From positions 141,429,545 to 141,493,544 of the forward strand of contig NC_030680.2 in NCBI RefSeq assembly GCF_000004195.4: 64,000 nucleotides of DNA. The letters run 5' to 3'. The notes below the pieces were generated by a model that saw nothing but the letters and a program-made list of their open reading frames with translations, was not told the DNA's origin and ran no database searches. The translations under genes were made by a program, and so were the position numbers. The DNA comes from Xenopus tropicalis. Its lineage: Eukaryota > Chordata > Amphibia > Anura > Pipidae. Position 1 is the first letter of the stretch. Each line of letters starts with the position of its first letter. Shown here piece by piece: positions 53,901-58,009 of the stretch.

Positions 53901-54500
53901 CCAAGCATTTCCTGTCACTCCCTGAGTCCCCCAAGCATTTCCTGTCACTCCCTGAGTCCCCCAAGCAGTTCATAACAATCTCTCTTCACCTCTTGTATCG
54001 GTTATTGGTTGCTTTATATGTTACTCTGTATGTCCAATGTATGAAACCCACTTATTGTACAGCGCTGCGGCATATGTGGCACTTTATAAATAAATGTTAA
54101 TAATAATCTCAGGCCCCCAAGCATTTTATGACAGAAAAAGTGACAGCCCTGCCCCAATCCCTGCCCATACATTAACAGCAGTACTGTAAATCATGGCGCT
54201 GCCGGGGTGCAAGACTATTACAAACTCTCAGAGGGGGTCAGCAGGAGAGCAGGACATTTAGAGAGCAATTTAGTACTGCAAAATTGGCAGTGAAAAGCAG
54301 GGCATTTGGAAGAAACAAGATTACCCGCAGACTGCACCGGCACAGTCTTTCTTTGCGAGTCCTGAAGAAGCCCTCAGTTTGGCTACAATATTCGATGCAG
54401 TTTCCAGACAAGTTCTTAGTTCTTGAGGAAATTCATCCCCGCTGCTGCTGCTGCTACACAGATCTGTGATTTTTTCAAGATACTCAGCAAGAAGATCCAT
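6401..54500 (-). CDS. MT-Ox: MT-Ox: methyltransferase-oxidoreductase of gadusol synthesis, complete, nine coding exons
   Basis: Bifunctional enzyme that in fish converts 2-epi-5-epi-valiolone to gadusol using SAM and NAD+ (established for the family). Coding exons, in order: 54500-54326, 50143-49920, 36924-36685, 33544-33473, 33248-33032, 32138-31930, 29422-29350, 18864-18747, 6596-6401. All introns are GT..AG, all phases close, and the joined frame is 1524 nt, 507 residues plus TAG, with no internal stop. Residues 1-230 form a class I O-methyltransferase-like domain ([10 protein letters not shown] 142-151). Residues about 255-507 form a classical [11 protein letters not shown] 268-275, NNAG 345-348, and a likely tetrad N370, S398, Y413, K417. 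The ATG context (aaaATGG) is good and lies nine bases after an acceptor AG, so a non-coding first exon is expected upstream. The divergent neighbour is EEVS, the preceding pathway step. Odd points: very large introns and unusual residues in the methyltransferase motifs. Identity is very likely; expression is not shown by sequence. Confidence 0.93.
6893..7190. mobile_element. Dispersed short element (shared with 50996-51275)
   Basis: Contains TTGAGCATGTGCAGTGCCG next to a CTGACAC tract; the reverse complement of this block recurs at about 51035-51065 with similar flanks, showing a dispersed family. Ends not defined; class unknown but probably a non-autonomous DNA transposon. Confidence 0.5.
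7191..9567. other. MT-Ox intron 8, single-copy stretch
   Basis: No exon recognised. From about 8350 to 9320 the sequence is free of visible repeats and has the AT-rich homeobox-site look of conserved non-coding DNA, ending in a GC-rich patch at 9180-9260. Function is only a possibility. Confidence 0.3.
9568..9830. mobile_element. Worn copy of the TAGGGATGCACC hAT-type family
   Basis: Same GATTCGG / CCGAATC palindromic interior as the element at 4538 and a right end GTGCCTCCCTAG. The left end is decayed, and no clean target duplication is seen. Confidence 0.65.
10068..11036. mobile_element. Inverted-repeat element with seven tandem copies of a 113-bp unit
   Basis: Ends are related to TTATCCGGAA and CCATACCTGTA found on other copies. 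The interior consists of a 112-113 bp unit (marker ACTTGATCCCAACTAAG) repeated seven times with very few differences. No coding capacity. Confidence 0.88.
11037..12954. other. MT-Ox intron 8, no exon; repeat remnants near 11.77-12.07 kb
   Basis: The stretch with GTTGCCACCTGTCC near 11870 resembles a segment near 17090 and is probably a dispersed repeat. Open frames here are short and have no family motif. Confidence 0.35.
12955..13190 (+). pseudogene. CR1/L2-type LINE reverse transcriptase fragment
   Basis: Translation around 13090-13175 gives ANVVPLFKK followed by [11 protein letters not shown], the typical fingers motif of non-LTR reverse transcriptases. Frames are broken and both ends are missing. 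Dead copy, inside MT-Ox intron 8. Confidence 0.75.
13599..13738. mobile_element. Short MITE with long terminal inverted repeats
   Basis: AAAGGCACTAAGTTTGCCCA at the left pairs with GGGCAAACATAGTGCCTTT at the right, and inner arms AGTAACCCAT / ATGGGTTACT extend the hairpin. About 140 bp, no coding capacity. Confidence 0.85.
13739..14921. other. MT-Ox intron 8, no gene recognised
   Basis: Contains the short inverted pair GCCAATGCCCC / GGGGCATTGGC near 13761-13800 and a (TA)n tract at about 14550-14568. No exon seen. Confidence 0.35.
14922..15443. mobile_element. Inverted-repeat element, unamplified 113-bp family copy, interrupted by a hAT insertion
   Basis: Ends ACAGGTATAGGGTCC and GATCCCAAACCTGTA are inverted. 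Only one copy of the 113-bp interior (AACTAAGATATAATTA) is present, unlike the amplified copies at 10, 30 and 58 kb. Split near its left end by the element at 14950-15155. Confidence 0.88.
14942..15163. mobile_element. hAT-type short element nested in another element
   Basis: Element 14950-15155 starts CAGGGGCGGGCC and ends TTCCGACCCTG. It is flanked by an exact 8-bp duplication CCGGAAAC (14942-14949 and 15156-15163) made from host-element sequence. Same family as 21995-22241. Confidence 0.92.
15444..18746. other. MT-Ox intron 8, proximal part, no exon recognised
   Basis: Contains repeat-like pieces near 17090-17180 and 17400-17640 (CCACCTGTCTGG type) and a CAGGGCCGTTTT hAT-like end at 17939. 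The stretch 16250-16680 is repeat-free and AT-rich. Confidence 0.35.
18747..18864 (-). CDS. MT-Ox: MT-Ox coding exon 8 (residues 404-442 plus 2 nt), catalytic Tyr and Lys
   Basis: Acceptor ctcttgcag|TCCCTC and donor ATCACC|GTGAGT. Encodes [20 protein letters not shown] (412-431), the YxxxK signature with Y413 and K417, then GVRVNCISP, the usual strand before the substrate loop. Ends in phase 2. Introns of 10.5 kb and 12.2 kb flank it. Confidence 0.95.
18865..20389. other. MT-Ox intron 7, no exon; dispersed-repeat scrap near 19.5 kb
   Basis: At about 19500-19615 a segment ending AAGACCTCAGCACTGCAAGG resembles a widespread vertebrate repeat tail. The rest shows no recognisable feature. Confidence 0.3.
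20390..20706 (+). mobile_element. 3' end of a CR1-like LINE
   Basis: Ends GAACTTGATGGACG, then TTTTTTCAACCC, then tandem TTACTATG octamers, the kind of octamer tail seen on CR1-like elements. Truncated at the 5' side. Related ends occur at 23840-23915 and, reversed, at 37328-37420. Confidence 0.75.
20707..21641. other. MT-Ox intron 7, no gene recognised
   Basis: No exon, RNA gene or complete repeat visible. Confidence 0.35.
21642..21950. mobile_element. hAT-type short element with exact 8-bp target duplication
   Basis: Element 21650-21942 begins CAGTAATCCCTGACC and ends GGTTGGGGATTCCTG. It is flanked by GTGTAGGG on both sides. Same family as 24700-24987. Confidence 0.92.
21987..22249. mobile_element. 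hAT-type short element (CAGGGGCGGGCC family)
   Basis: Element 21995-22241 with ends CAGGGGCGGGCC and TTCCGGCCCTG; 8-bp duplication CTAGTGTC / CTAGTGCC with one mismatch. Second copy of the family nested at 14950. Confidence 0.9.
22363..22603. mobile_element. hAT-type short element (TAGGGATGCACC family)
   Basis: Element 22371-22595 with TAGGGATGCAC and GTGCATCCCTA ends and an exact 8-bp duplication TATTTTAC. Confidence 0.92.
22604..23562. other. MT-Ox intron 7, repeat-free stretch
   Basis: About 22610-23220 is single-copy in appearance with balanced base composition. It could hold conserved non-coding DNA, but nothing specific is recognised. Confidence 0.3.
23563..23915 (+). mobile_element. 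3' end of a CR1-like LINE with remnant of coding end
   Basis: A frame near 23680-23760 reads [14 protein letters not shown], similar in style to the C-terminus of CR1-like polyproteins. It is followed by an untranslated tail ending GAACTTGATGGACTC and TATGTAAC octamers. Truncated and dead. Confidence 0.72.
23916..24691. other. MT-Ox intron 7, no gene recognised
   Basis: No exon or repeat ends visible. Confidence 0.35.
24692..24995. mobile_element. hAT-type short element with 8-bp target duplication
   Basis: Element 24700-24987 begins CAGTGATCCCCAACC and ends GGTTGGGGATCCCTG. Flanks ATCTAAAT / GTCTAAAT differ by one base. Confidence 0.92.
24996..27716. other. MT-Ox intron 7, no exon recognised
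   Basis: About 25190-26130 is repeat-free, AT-rich and rich in TAAT-type words, a candidate for conserved non-coding DNA. A short (GGTAT)n run lies at 26347-26366. The stretch near 27560-27660 has a local direct repeat of AACCAGAGCACTGGAACC. Confidence 0.3.
27717..27825. repeat. (TA)n microsatellite and L2-like LINE tail
   Basis: (TA)n at about 27718-27763, then GGCACTTTATAAATAAA, the end signature of L2-like elements seen also at 37.7, 54.1 and 57.1 kb. Confidence 0.8.
27925..28765. repeat. 63-bp minisatellite
   Basis: About 13 copies of a 63-base unit (core CACATATCTAGAGGAAGACA), the middle five nearly identical. The unit is 21 codons long, so both strands show long repetitive frames ([15 protein letters not shown] in one). 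No gene features. Confidence 0.93.
28766..29349. other. MT-Ox intron 7, exon-proximal part
   Basis: No separate feature recognised. Confidence 0.35.
29350..29422 (-). CDS. MT-Ox: MT-Ox coding exon 7 (residues 380-403 plus 1 nt), catalytic Ser
   Basis: Acceptor ctccatag|GCTGCA and donor TTAATAG|GTGAGT. Encodes [20 protein letters not shown] and then ASLI. S398 lies at the catalytic serine position of the SDR active site (two residues further from the tyrosine than in the FabG type). Ends in phase 1. Confidence 0.92.
29423..30128. other. MT-Ox intron 6, single-copy part
   Basis: Repeat-free, AT-rich stretch at about 29590-30030. No exon recognised. Confidence 0.35.
30129..31004. mobile_element. 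Inverted-repeat element with seven tandem copies of the 113-bp unit
   Basis: Same interior unit as at 10068 (marker ACTTGATCCCAACTAAG seven times) and the same right end (CCTATACCTGTA). The left terminus is missing or unclear. Last unit differs (AATTAATCATTTTTGG), as in the other arrays. Confidence 0.87.
31080..31420. repeat. Diverged relatives of the 130-bp repeat with TA/CA microsatellites
   Basis: Two blocks with ATAAGGATATTA, then CCATATAA and GGCACAAGACTAAA words match the 130-bp unit of 37801-38375 but are strongly diverged. They are separated by (TA)n tracts at about 31175-31192 and 31259-31300, the second followed by (CA)n. Confidence 0.65.
31421..31929. other. MT-Ox intron 6, exon-proximal part
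   Basis: Includes a T-run at 31442-31459 and TA/TG runs near 31756-31790. No exon seen before 31930. Confidence 0.35.
31930..32138 (-). CDS. MT-Ox: MT-Ox coding exon 6 (residues 310-379), SDR core with NNAG and catalytic Asn
   Basis: Acceptor ttctgtag|GGATAA and donor TGTCAG|GTGGGT. Encodes the adenine-pocket AADIS (317-321), [12 protein letters not shown] (339-350) and FSVNLRGLF (367-375). N370 sits at the catalytic asparagine position of classical SDRs. Begins with the two bases that complete codon 310 and ends in phase 0. Confidence 0.94.
32139..33031. other. MT-Ox intron 5
   Basis: 893 bases between exons 5 and 6. No recognised feature. Confidence 0.5.
33032..33248 (-). CDS. MT-Ox: MT-Ox coding exon 5 (residues 238-309 plus 1 nt), linker and NAD-binding start of SDR
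   Basis: Acceptor ctgggacag|GATGTA and donor AAAGG|GTAAGT. Encodes the interdomain linker and then [20 protein letters not shown] (257-276), with the Rossmann dinucleotide motif TGxxxGxG at 268-275. The following strand ends in VVDLM; an aspartate at this place favours NAD(H) over NADP(H), in line with the known cofactor. Ends in phase 1. Confidence 0.94.
33473..33544 (-). CDS. MT-Ox: MT-Ox coding exon 4 (residues 214-237), end of methyltransferase domain
   Basis: Short exon of 24 codons between tttctaaag|GTCACA and GAGAAG|GTAAGG. Encodes [20 protein letters not shown], the last strands of an O-methyltransferase fold, where the family usually has a leu-pro-x-gly-asp-gly turn followed by a hydrophobic strand. 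Phase 0 on both sides. Only 224 bases of intron separate it from the next exon. Confidence 0.88.
33545..35263. other. MT-Ox intron 3, left part
   Basis: No exon. About 34490-34900 is repeat-free. The stretch 34180-34440 looks repeat-derived but shows no clear ends. Confidence 0.35.
35264..36640 (+). repeat. 51-bp minisatellite grown inside an L2-like LINE tail
   Basis: About 25 copies of a 51-base unit (core TTAGATTGTAAGCTCACTGG). The unit is the segment that precedes the 3' end of L2-like elements. The array runs straight into that end at 36560-36615 (AAAGCGCTATGG, TATATAAATAAAAG). 51 is a multiple of three, hence long open frames on both strands; these are not genes. Confidence 0.93.
36685..36924 (-). 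CDS. MT-Ox: MT-Ox coding exon 3 (residues 134-213), methyltransferase core
   Basis: Acceptor ttgcag|GAGTTG and donor GAACAG|GTGGGT. Encodes [18 protein letters not shown] (142-159), the conserved strand-4 motif of O-methyltransferases with D148. It continues [15 protein letters not shown] (166-180), where metal-dependent relatives usually have Asp-Asn in place of Q176-S177. Both ends are phase 0, 80 codons. Confidence 0.93.
36925..37327. repeat. MT-Ox intron 2 start, with (CA)n(TA)n microsatellite
   Basis: Plain intron sequence to 37260, then (CA)n and (TA)n at about 37263-37327. Confidence 0.75.
37328..37425 (-). mobile_element. CR1-like LINE 3' end, reversed
   Basis: AACATAGTAACATAGTAAG followed by GGGTTGAAAAAAGACG is the reverse complement of the tail at 20640-20706. 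Only the terminal 100 bases are present. Confidence 0.75.
37426..37556. mobile_element. Half of a TAGGGATGCACC-family hAT element
   Basis: Contains GGATTCGGTTTGGCC and GCCGAATCCC and a right end CTGTGCATCCCT. The left half has been lost against the neighbouring LINE end. Confidence 0.7.
37557..37728 (+). mobile_element. L2-like LINE 3' tail
   Basis: GATTGTAAGCTCTTTTGGGC leads to TGTACAGCGCTGCGGG and GGCGCTTTATAAATAAATG, then a short A/T-rich simple tail. Reference unamplified copy for the 51-bp array at 35264. Confidence 0.82.
37801..38375. repeat. 130-bp tandem repeat with a 260-bp higher-order period
   Basis: Four full copies and a partial fifth, starting at about 37806, 37936, 38066, 38196 and 38326 (marker GGGATAATGTACCCCCTACT). 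Copies alternate between ACAAGG..CTTATG and ACAGGG..CTCATG variants, so pairs were duplicated together. Confidence 0.95.
38385..38640 (-). pseudogene. CR1-like LINE reverse transcriptase fragment
   Basis: Minus-strand translation reads [20 protein letters not shown] followed by VLK, the conserved C-terminal motif of CR1-type reverse transcriptases. Only this fragment remains, with broken flanks. Confidence 0.85.
38641..40115. other. MT-Ox intron 2, no exon recognised
   Basis: Holds an (ATT)n microsatellite at 38942-38973. About 39640-40070 is repeat-free and AT-rich. No gene features. Confidence 0.35.
40116..43065. repeat. 82-bp minisatellite, about 36 copies
   Basis: Unit core AGCCTCTGGGAAGGGACTGG followed by a GATAGCAGGTATAGTAGG block; period 82 measured between consecutive units. 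The largest array in the window (2.95 kb). Copies are nearly identical except for a cluster of single-base gains and losses at about 40825-41390. Confidence 0.96.
43066..43203. mobile_element. Short MITE with terminal inverted repeats
   Basis: Ends AAATGCCCTTCCAC and GTGGAAGGGCATTT are exact inverse complements. About 138 bp, directly abutting the 82-bp array. Confidence 0.88.
43204..44719. other. MT-Ox intron 2, no exon recognised
   Basis: A stretch near 43560-43850 with AATTTGCGAA words and a TTTATAAATGACACCC end may be a worn short element. Otherwise nothing recognised. Confidence 0.3.
44720..45289. mobile_element. Short inverted-repeat element (family shared with 48936-49690)
   Basis: Ends TTACAGGGATACTGACATG and CATGACAGTATCCCTTTA are inverted. 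The interior (GTCCCAAGCCGGACTTGG, AGTGCTATTCTGATACC) recurs reversed at 49.1-49.6 kb. No coding capacity. Confidence 0.85.
45282..46373. mobile_element. 1.08-kb hAT-type element containing a 34-bp tandem array
   Basis: Element 45290-46365 has ends CAGTGCTGTCCAACT and AGTTGGACAGCACTG and an exact 8-bp duplication CTTTAGAC (45282-45289, 46366-46373). Its interior from about 45700 to 46180 is about 14 copies of a 34-bp unit (TATGGCACACACAGGCAGGG). It inserted at the very end of the preceding short element. The 34-bp period makes all three frames of one strand look open. Confidence 0.92.
46549..46906. mobile_element. Short palindromic element, probable
   Basis: GGCTTATTTATCAGTTTTC at the left and GGTTAATAAATCCCCCCTA at the right frame a foldback interior of TCGAGTTT / AAACTCGA words. 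Ends only partly inverted. Confidence 0.6.
46907..48935. other. MT-Ox intron 2, no exon recognised
   Basis: About 47810-48120 is repeat-free. A GC-richer stretch at 48240-48490 (AGTGATGTGCAGGTT start) may be a worn DNA transposon. No gene features. Confidence 0.35.
48936..49690. mobile_element. Second copy of the 44720 family, with internal tandem duplication
   Basis: Starts TTAAAGGGATTCTGTCACGG and carries the GTCCGGCTTGGGACTCC interior. A block of about 248 bp (ACTTTACTGCTGCGCTGCAA) is present twice, at 49134 and 49382, unlike the single copy at 44.7-45.3 kb. Contains a C run at 49170-49181. Confidence 0.85.
49920..50143 (-). CDS. MT-Ox: MT-Ox coding exon 2 (residues 59-133), SAM-binding core
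   Basis: Acceptor cctctag|GA and donor GAAG|GTAAAT. Encodes [11 protein letters not shown], then [16 protein letters not shown] (75-90), the position of SAM motif I, then [12 protein letters not shown] (97-108), the position of the ribose-binding strand. The fold pattern is clear. However, the acidic residue and second glycine usual in motif I are A77 and T83 here, and the ribose-binding acidic position appears to be L103. Ends in phase 0. Confidence 0.9.
50144..50995. other. MT-Ox intron 1, exon-proximal part
   Basis: TTTAAAGGATAAGTAAACC near 50666 resembles the start of a Xenopus-type short element. No exon seen. Confidence 0.35.
50996..51275. mobile_element. Dispersed short element (shared with 6893-7190)
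   Basis: GTCAGTGGCACTGCACATGC and neighbouring words are the reverse complement of the block near 7080-7130. Ends not defined. Confidence 0.5.
51513..51820. mobile_element. Unamplified copy of the 113-bp-unit element
   Basis: Ends CAGGTATGGGACCTG and CAGATCCCATGCCTGTA are inverted. Only one interior unit is present, in reverse orientation (ATTATATCTAGGATCAAG). About 305 bp, close to what an intact single-unit element should be. Confidence 0.88.
51821..52439. other. MT-Ox intron 1, no exon recognised
   Basis: No feature recognised between the transposon copy and the minisatellite. Confidence 0.35.
52440..53975. repeat. 28-bp minisatellite, about 50 copies
   Basis: Unit core GTCACTCTGGGTCCCCCAAG. 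The period of 28 is not a multiple of three and the unit has no stop in the plus strand, so all three plus frames stay open for up to 516 codons. Units fall into CCTGTCAC and CCGGTCAC types and into GGGTCC and GGATCC types, arranged in patches. Not a gene. Confidence 0.96.
53976..54108 (+). mobile_element. L2-like LINE 3' tail
   Basis: CTCTTGTATCGGTTATTGG leads to TGTACAGCGCTGCGGC and GCACTTTATAAATAAATG. Adjoins the 28-bp array. Confidence 0.8.
54326..54500 (-). CDS. MT-Ox: MT-Ox coding exon 1 (residues 1-58 plus first base of codon 59)
   Basis: Begins [15 protein letters not shown] and includes a run of five serines (residues 16-20). A helical N-terminal segment of this kind precedes the SAM-binding core in catechol/caffeoyl-CoA-type O-methyltransferases. 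Donor is GG|GTAATC (GT at 54325-54324). An acceptor AG at 54510-54509 precedes the ATG, so this exon probably starts at 54508. It ends in phase 1, which fits the next exon exactly. Confidence 0.85.
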
Positions 54501-54508
54501 TTTAGTAC

Positions 54509-55696
54509 CTAAAATTCAAACATTTTAGCCAGTCAGTACCAGTTGCAAAAAAAAAAAAAATTGGTGCAGACTTGCAAGAAAATTCCCCCCACCATGGAAA
54601 CACCAGATTTCGCTTCTAATCCTAACAGCTAAAAATGTGCTCATTGCTTCACTGCTAGCCCCGTGCACCCCATATACAGGCCGTTAAGTTGCTAAAACAA
54701 TTTGGAGGAGCCGAGTCGGCAACTTTTATGGCCAGCTCTGCCCAGACTGTATGGCCAGCTTTATACATCAATCGGGGCAAATGCCAGGAATGCAGAAGGC
54801 CCAGTGGGGTAAATGCACAATTTCAACAATGACATTTTTTATTCTATATTTTTGATACATACTCTACCTTAAAATGATTTTTGGTAATCCATAGCCAAAC
54901 AAGCGAAGGCCCACCGGCTGACCCCCAGCCCTAAGATACAACTTCCATCATCACCCTACAACCAAAAGCAGTGACTACTGGACTTGCAGTTGACACTGGC
55001 CAATGAAAGAGTTGTACCCACCTGAGTTTAGGTTGATTTATGCAACAATTGAATCAGATTAGTCAGTTTAAAACAGCAGACTCTGCAACATTCCTTATGC
55101 CACTTTTGGGATTTTGTCCCCCCCCCCCACTTTGAAGCTTAGTGCCATGTAATATTTCAGGTTTGCTTTGGTGTTAAATGTCAAGTCCCCTAGGATTAGC
55201 GTTTGACTGACAGTCACACCCGTACTTAATTAACACATAAGAGGATTTCTTCCAGGTCTCAAGACCAATACAATTTGTATTTATATCACAGGCCTTATAC
55301 TTGAGGGTAAAGATGATTTCCCACATGGTCCACTATATCCCCCTTGTGGGAGGGGCATATTGGCAGTACAATGTATCCCTAAGAGCTATGGCGCATAGGG
55401 CATATTCTCTGCCAATGTTTTTCAGCCATTTTGGGGCTGAGCATTACTAAGGTTACCAACTTTACTGAAAAAAAAACCCTGCATCCTATAGTTTTATCTT
55501 TCTTATCCTCCTATTTATAACATTGGCTTCAGTCATGATTTTTACCAGCTAGCCCAGTAAAATAACCACCAGGTGGCAACCCAATACGTCCATTAAAAGA
55601 GCTCAAACTGGGAACCAATCTGCACGTGGAATATCTAAATGACTGGCATTCACGGAGGATGATGGGAGATGTAGTTTGCAACATGGCCAAGTTTTA
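54509..55696. other. Upstream of MT-Ox exon 1, presumed 5' UTR intron
   Basis: Acceptor AG at 54510-54509 marks this as probable intron. Contains an A run at 54547-54560 and a C run at 55118-55127. No exon seen. Confidence 0.4.
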
Positions 55697-56053
55697 GTAT
55701 GTTATAGAATGGCCAATTCTAAGCAACTTTTCAATTAGTCTTTATTATTTATTTTAACAGTTTTTAAATTTTTTGCCTTCTTCTGACTCGTTACAATTTT
55801 CAAATTAGGGTCATAGACCCAGCCACCAAAAAAACTATGCATTTTACTATTCAAACCCTCTCCTATTTATATACCAGTCTCTCATTCAGACCACTCCCTG
55901 GTTGCTAAGGTAATTTGCAACCAGGTAACTGCTGAAATTCCAAACTTGCTGAGCAAAAAAAATGAACTAATTAAACAGACACAAATAATAAAATATGAAG
56001 ACCAATTGCAAAAACATTACTCTACATCATAAAGGTGAACAACCTCTTTAAAG
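55697..56053. mobile_element. Partial copy of a Xenopus-type short element (TTAAAGG ends)
   Basis: ATAGAATGGCCAATTCTAAG and AAAGGTGAACAACCTCTTTA match the termini of the element at 59394-60784. Inner part shares CTTCTGACTC and ACCAATTG words. Left terminus lacking. Confidence 0.7.
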
Positions 56054-56344
56054 TTATTACAAATGTAATTGTTGTTGAAAGCAGCATTTGTTGAACTCCT
56101 GGTTGTTACTTTTTAAACAATGTGGCAAAGGTCAGTCTCCTCCAGCAAGACAGGTCTGTCAGGCTGCTGCCTTGCGTTACATACTTCTAATAGCAATTAT
56201 ATATACAAATAAGTCAAAAACCATTAGAAATGTGTAATGAATGTATACTGCAGTTGCTGAAGTTGCTTAGAATCTTGTTTTCTTTTATGAGGCAAATAAT
56301 TATGTTCTGGGTTGATTTGTCCTTTAAGATATATAGAATTCTCC

Positions 56345-57115
56345 CTCAGTCTTTTTTAAAACTAAACTCAAAGACTCCCTTTTGGAGCACTCGCCCAGCA
56401 CCTGATCTGGGAACTAGCACTTATATTGTAATGTCACCCACTGTGACCTACAGCACTTATATTTGCCTATTTGTGTCTGTAAGTTACCCTCCCATATAGA
56501 TTGTAAGCTCTACGGGGCAGGGACCTCCATCCTCTTGTGTCTTTGACTCTTAAAGGAACAGTAACACCAAAAAATGAAACAGCGTTAAAGTAATAAAAAT
56601 ATAATGCACTGTTGGCCTGTACTGGTAAAACTGGTGTGTTTGCTACAGTAACACTACTATAATTTATATAATAAGCTGCTGTGTAGCCACGGGGGCAGCC
56701 ATTCAAGCTGGAAAAAAGGAGAAAAGGCACAGGTTACATAGCAGATAACAGATAAGTTCTGTAGGATACAATAGTGTTTTATCTGTTGTCTGCTATGTGC
56801 CTTTTCTCCTTTGAATGGCTGCCTCCATGGCTACATAGCAGCTTATTTATATAAATTACTGTAGACTTTCTGAAGTAAACACACAACTTTTACCAGTGCA
56901 GAGCAGCAGCACATTATAATTTAGTTACTTTTATACACTTATACACTCATTGCAACTGTATTTTGTATTTATTTATTTATTTGTATTTATTGTTATACTG
57001 TGTATTTATCTTTTATTATCTTAATAACCCCCTGTTTGTATTAATGTATCTACTGTACAGAGTTGTGTATATAAGTAGCACTTTATAAATAAATATATAC
57101 ATACATACATGCTCC
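56345..57115 (+). mobile_element. L2-like LINE 3' part split by a palindromic element
   Basis: GATTGTAAGCTCTACGGGGC at 56499 and GCACTTTATAAATAAATAT at 57082 are the two sides of an L2-like tail. Between them lies the foldback at about 56550-56937. Confidence 0.72.
56550..56937. mobile_element. Large palindromic (foldback) short element
   Basis: Left arm GGAGAAAAGGCAC / GTTACATAGCAGATAAC is mirrored by GTGCCTTTTCTCC and related words on the right, with GCAGCCATTC / GAATGGCTGC in both arms. Inner arms are about 100 bp each. Starts near TTAAAGGAACAGTAAC. Confidence 0.85.
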
Positions 57116-57420
57116 ATTGTGGCTTTATATGCAATAGCAGACAGCTGTGGTGCAACTACAACTTTCAAGCTTATACACATAATAGTATTACAGATATTGA
57201 TTACTTCAGCTTTGGGAGAGGCATATTCTTTGCTTCTGTAACTCCCTGCAATGCTCTAGTATAACCCAGAAGTTTGAGCTGCTTCATCACTTCATTGGCA
57301 AAGGGTGGGGCCACAAAAGTGGAGTTAAGGCAATTAATACTTATTTATATATTTGTATCCATGATTAATACTATAAACTGCCCGAAACCCTTGTTACAAA
57401 AGAGTTATCCCCTAACATAC

Positions 57421-57545
57421 CAGTGCTGTGTAGCTACCGCCGCCACCGCCGCTGCGCTATATATAAACTGCAACGTGTCGCACCTGCGACAGCTTCACCC
57501 TGATTCCCCCACGTGACTCGGAGAGCTTTAAATGCAGCACACGTG
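57421..57545 (-). promoter_or_regulatory. MT-Ox: Candidate MT-Ox promoter and non-coding first exon
   Basis: GC-rich, CpG-containing island in AT-rich surroundings. On the minus strand a TTTAAA box (57532-57527) would place a start near 57500, and CACTG|GTATGT (GT at 57420-57419) is a good donor that could splice to the acceptor at 54510-54509. CACGTG E-boxes at 57510-57515 and 57540-57545 both read TCACGTG on the minus strand. A CCAAT box (gaccaatgg) lies near 57601-57609. It could instead serve EEVS or both genes. Inferred, not proven. Confidence 0.4.
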
Positions 57546-58009
57546 AGCCGGACTTCAGCAGTTGCCCCCCTGGGGGCAGGTAGGGTTGGCTTCTGCCCCG
57601 GACCAATGGCCAGCCCAGGTTCCCTGCGTTAGGAGTGTCTGGAAAGCTGGCGTGTTTCTATTTGTGAGTGAATGAATCTTATGTTTTCCTTATTTTATGT
57701 AACATTGATGGTTACACAAGCCGGGGGGGCCCTGCCCTAATATGTAGGCGGTACTCAGGGCTCCTTCTGTCCCCCCTTCCAGCTGCTGCGGGCCCCTAAC
57801 GTGTCTCATTTAATTTCCACTACCACTTGGAAAGTTTCAATGCCCTAAAGGGAGAAGGTAAAACCTATATATGTAACATACTGGTTTCATAAGACTGCTT
57901 GTTCCCCTCCCCTGCCATGTGTTTCCATAATTAACTTCTCCTTGTGTAATGGCAAGCCCTATTTCTATTTAATACTTTTTCTTTGTTACTTTTTTTTCTG
58001 GCATTTACA
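57546..58009. other. Intergenic region between MT-Ox and EEVS
   Basis: GC-rich up to about 57800, then AT-rich. CpG density suggests an unmethylated or recently unmethylated promoter area. No exon recognised. Confidence 0.35.

Noticed and set aside
52522..54100. Open frames of 383, 467 and 516 codons on the plus strand
   Set aside because: All lie in the 28-bp minisatellite; the same peptide appears in all three frames with shifted phase, which is an artefact of a stop-free unit.
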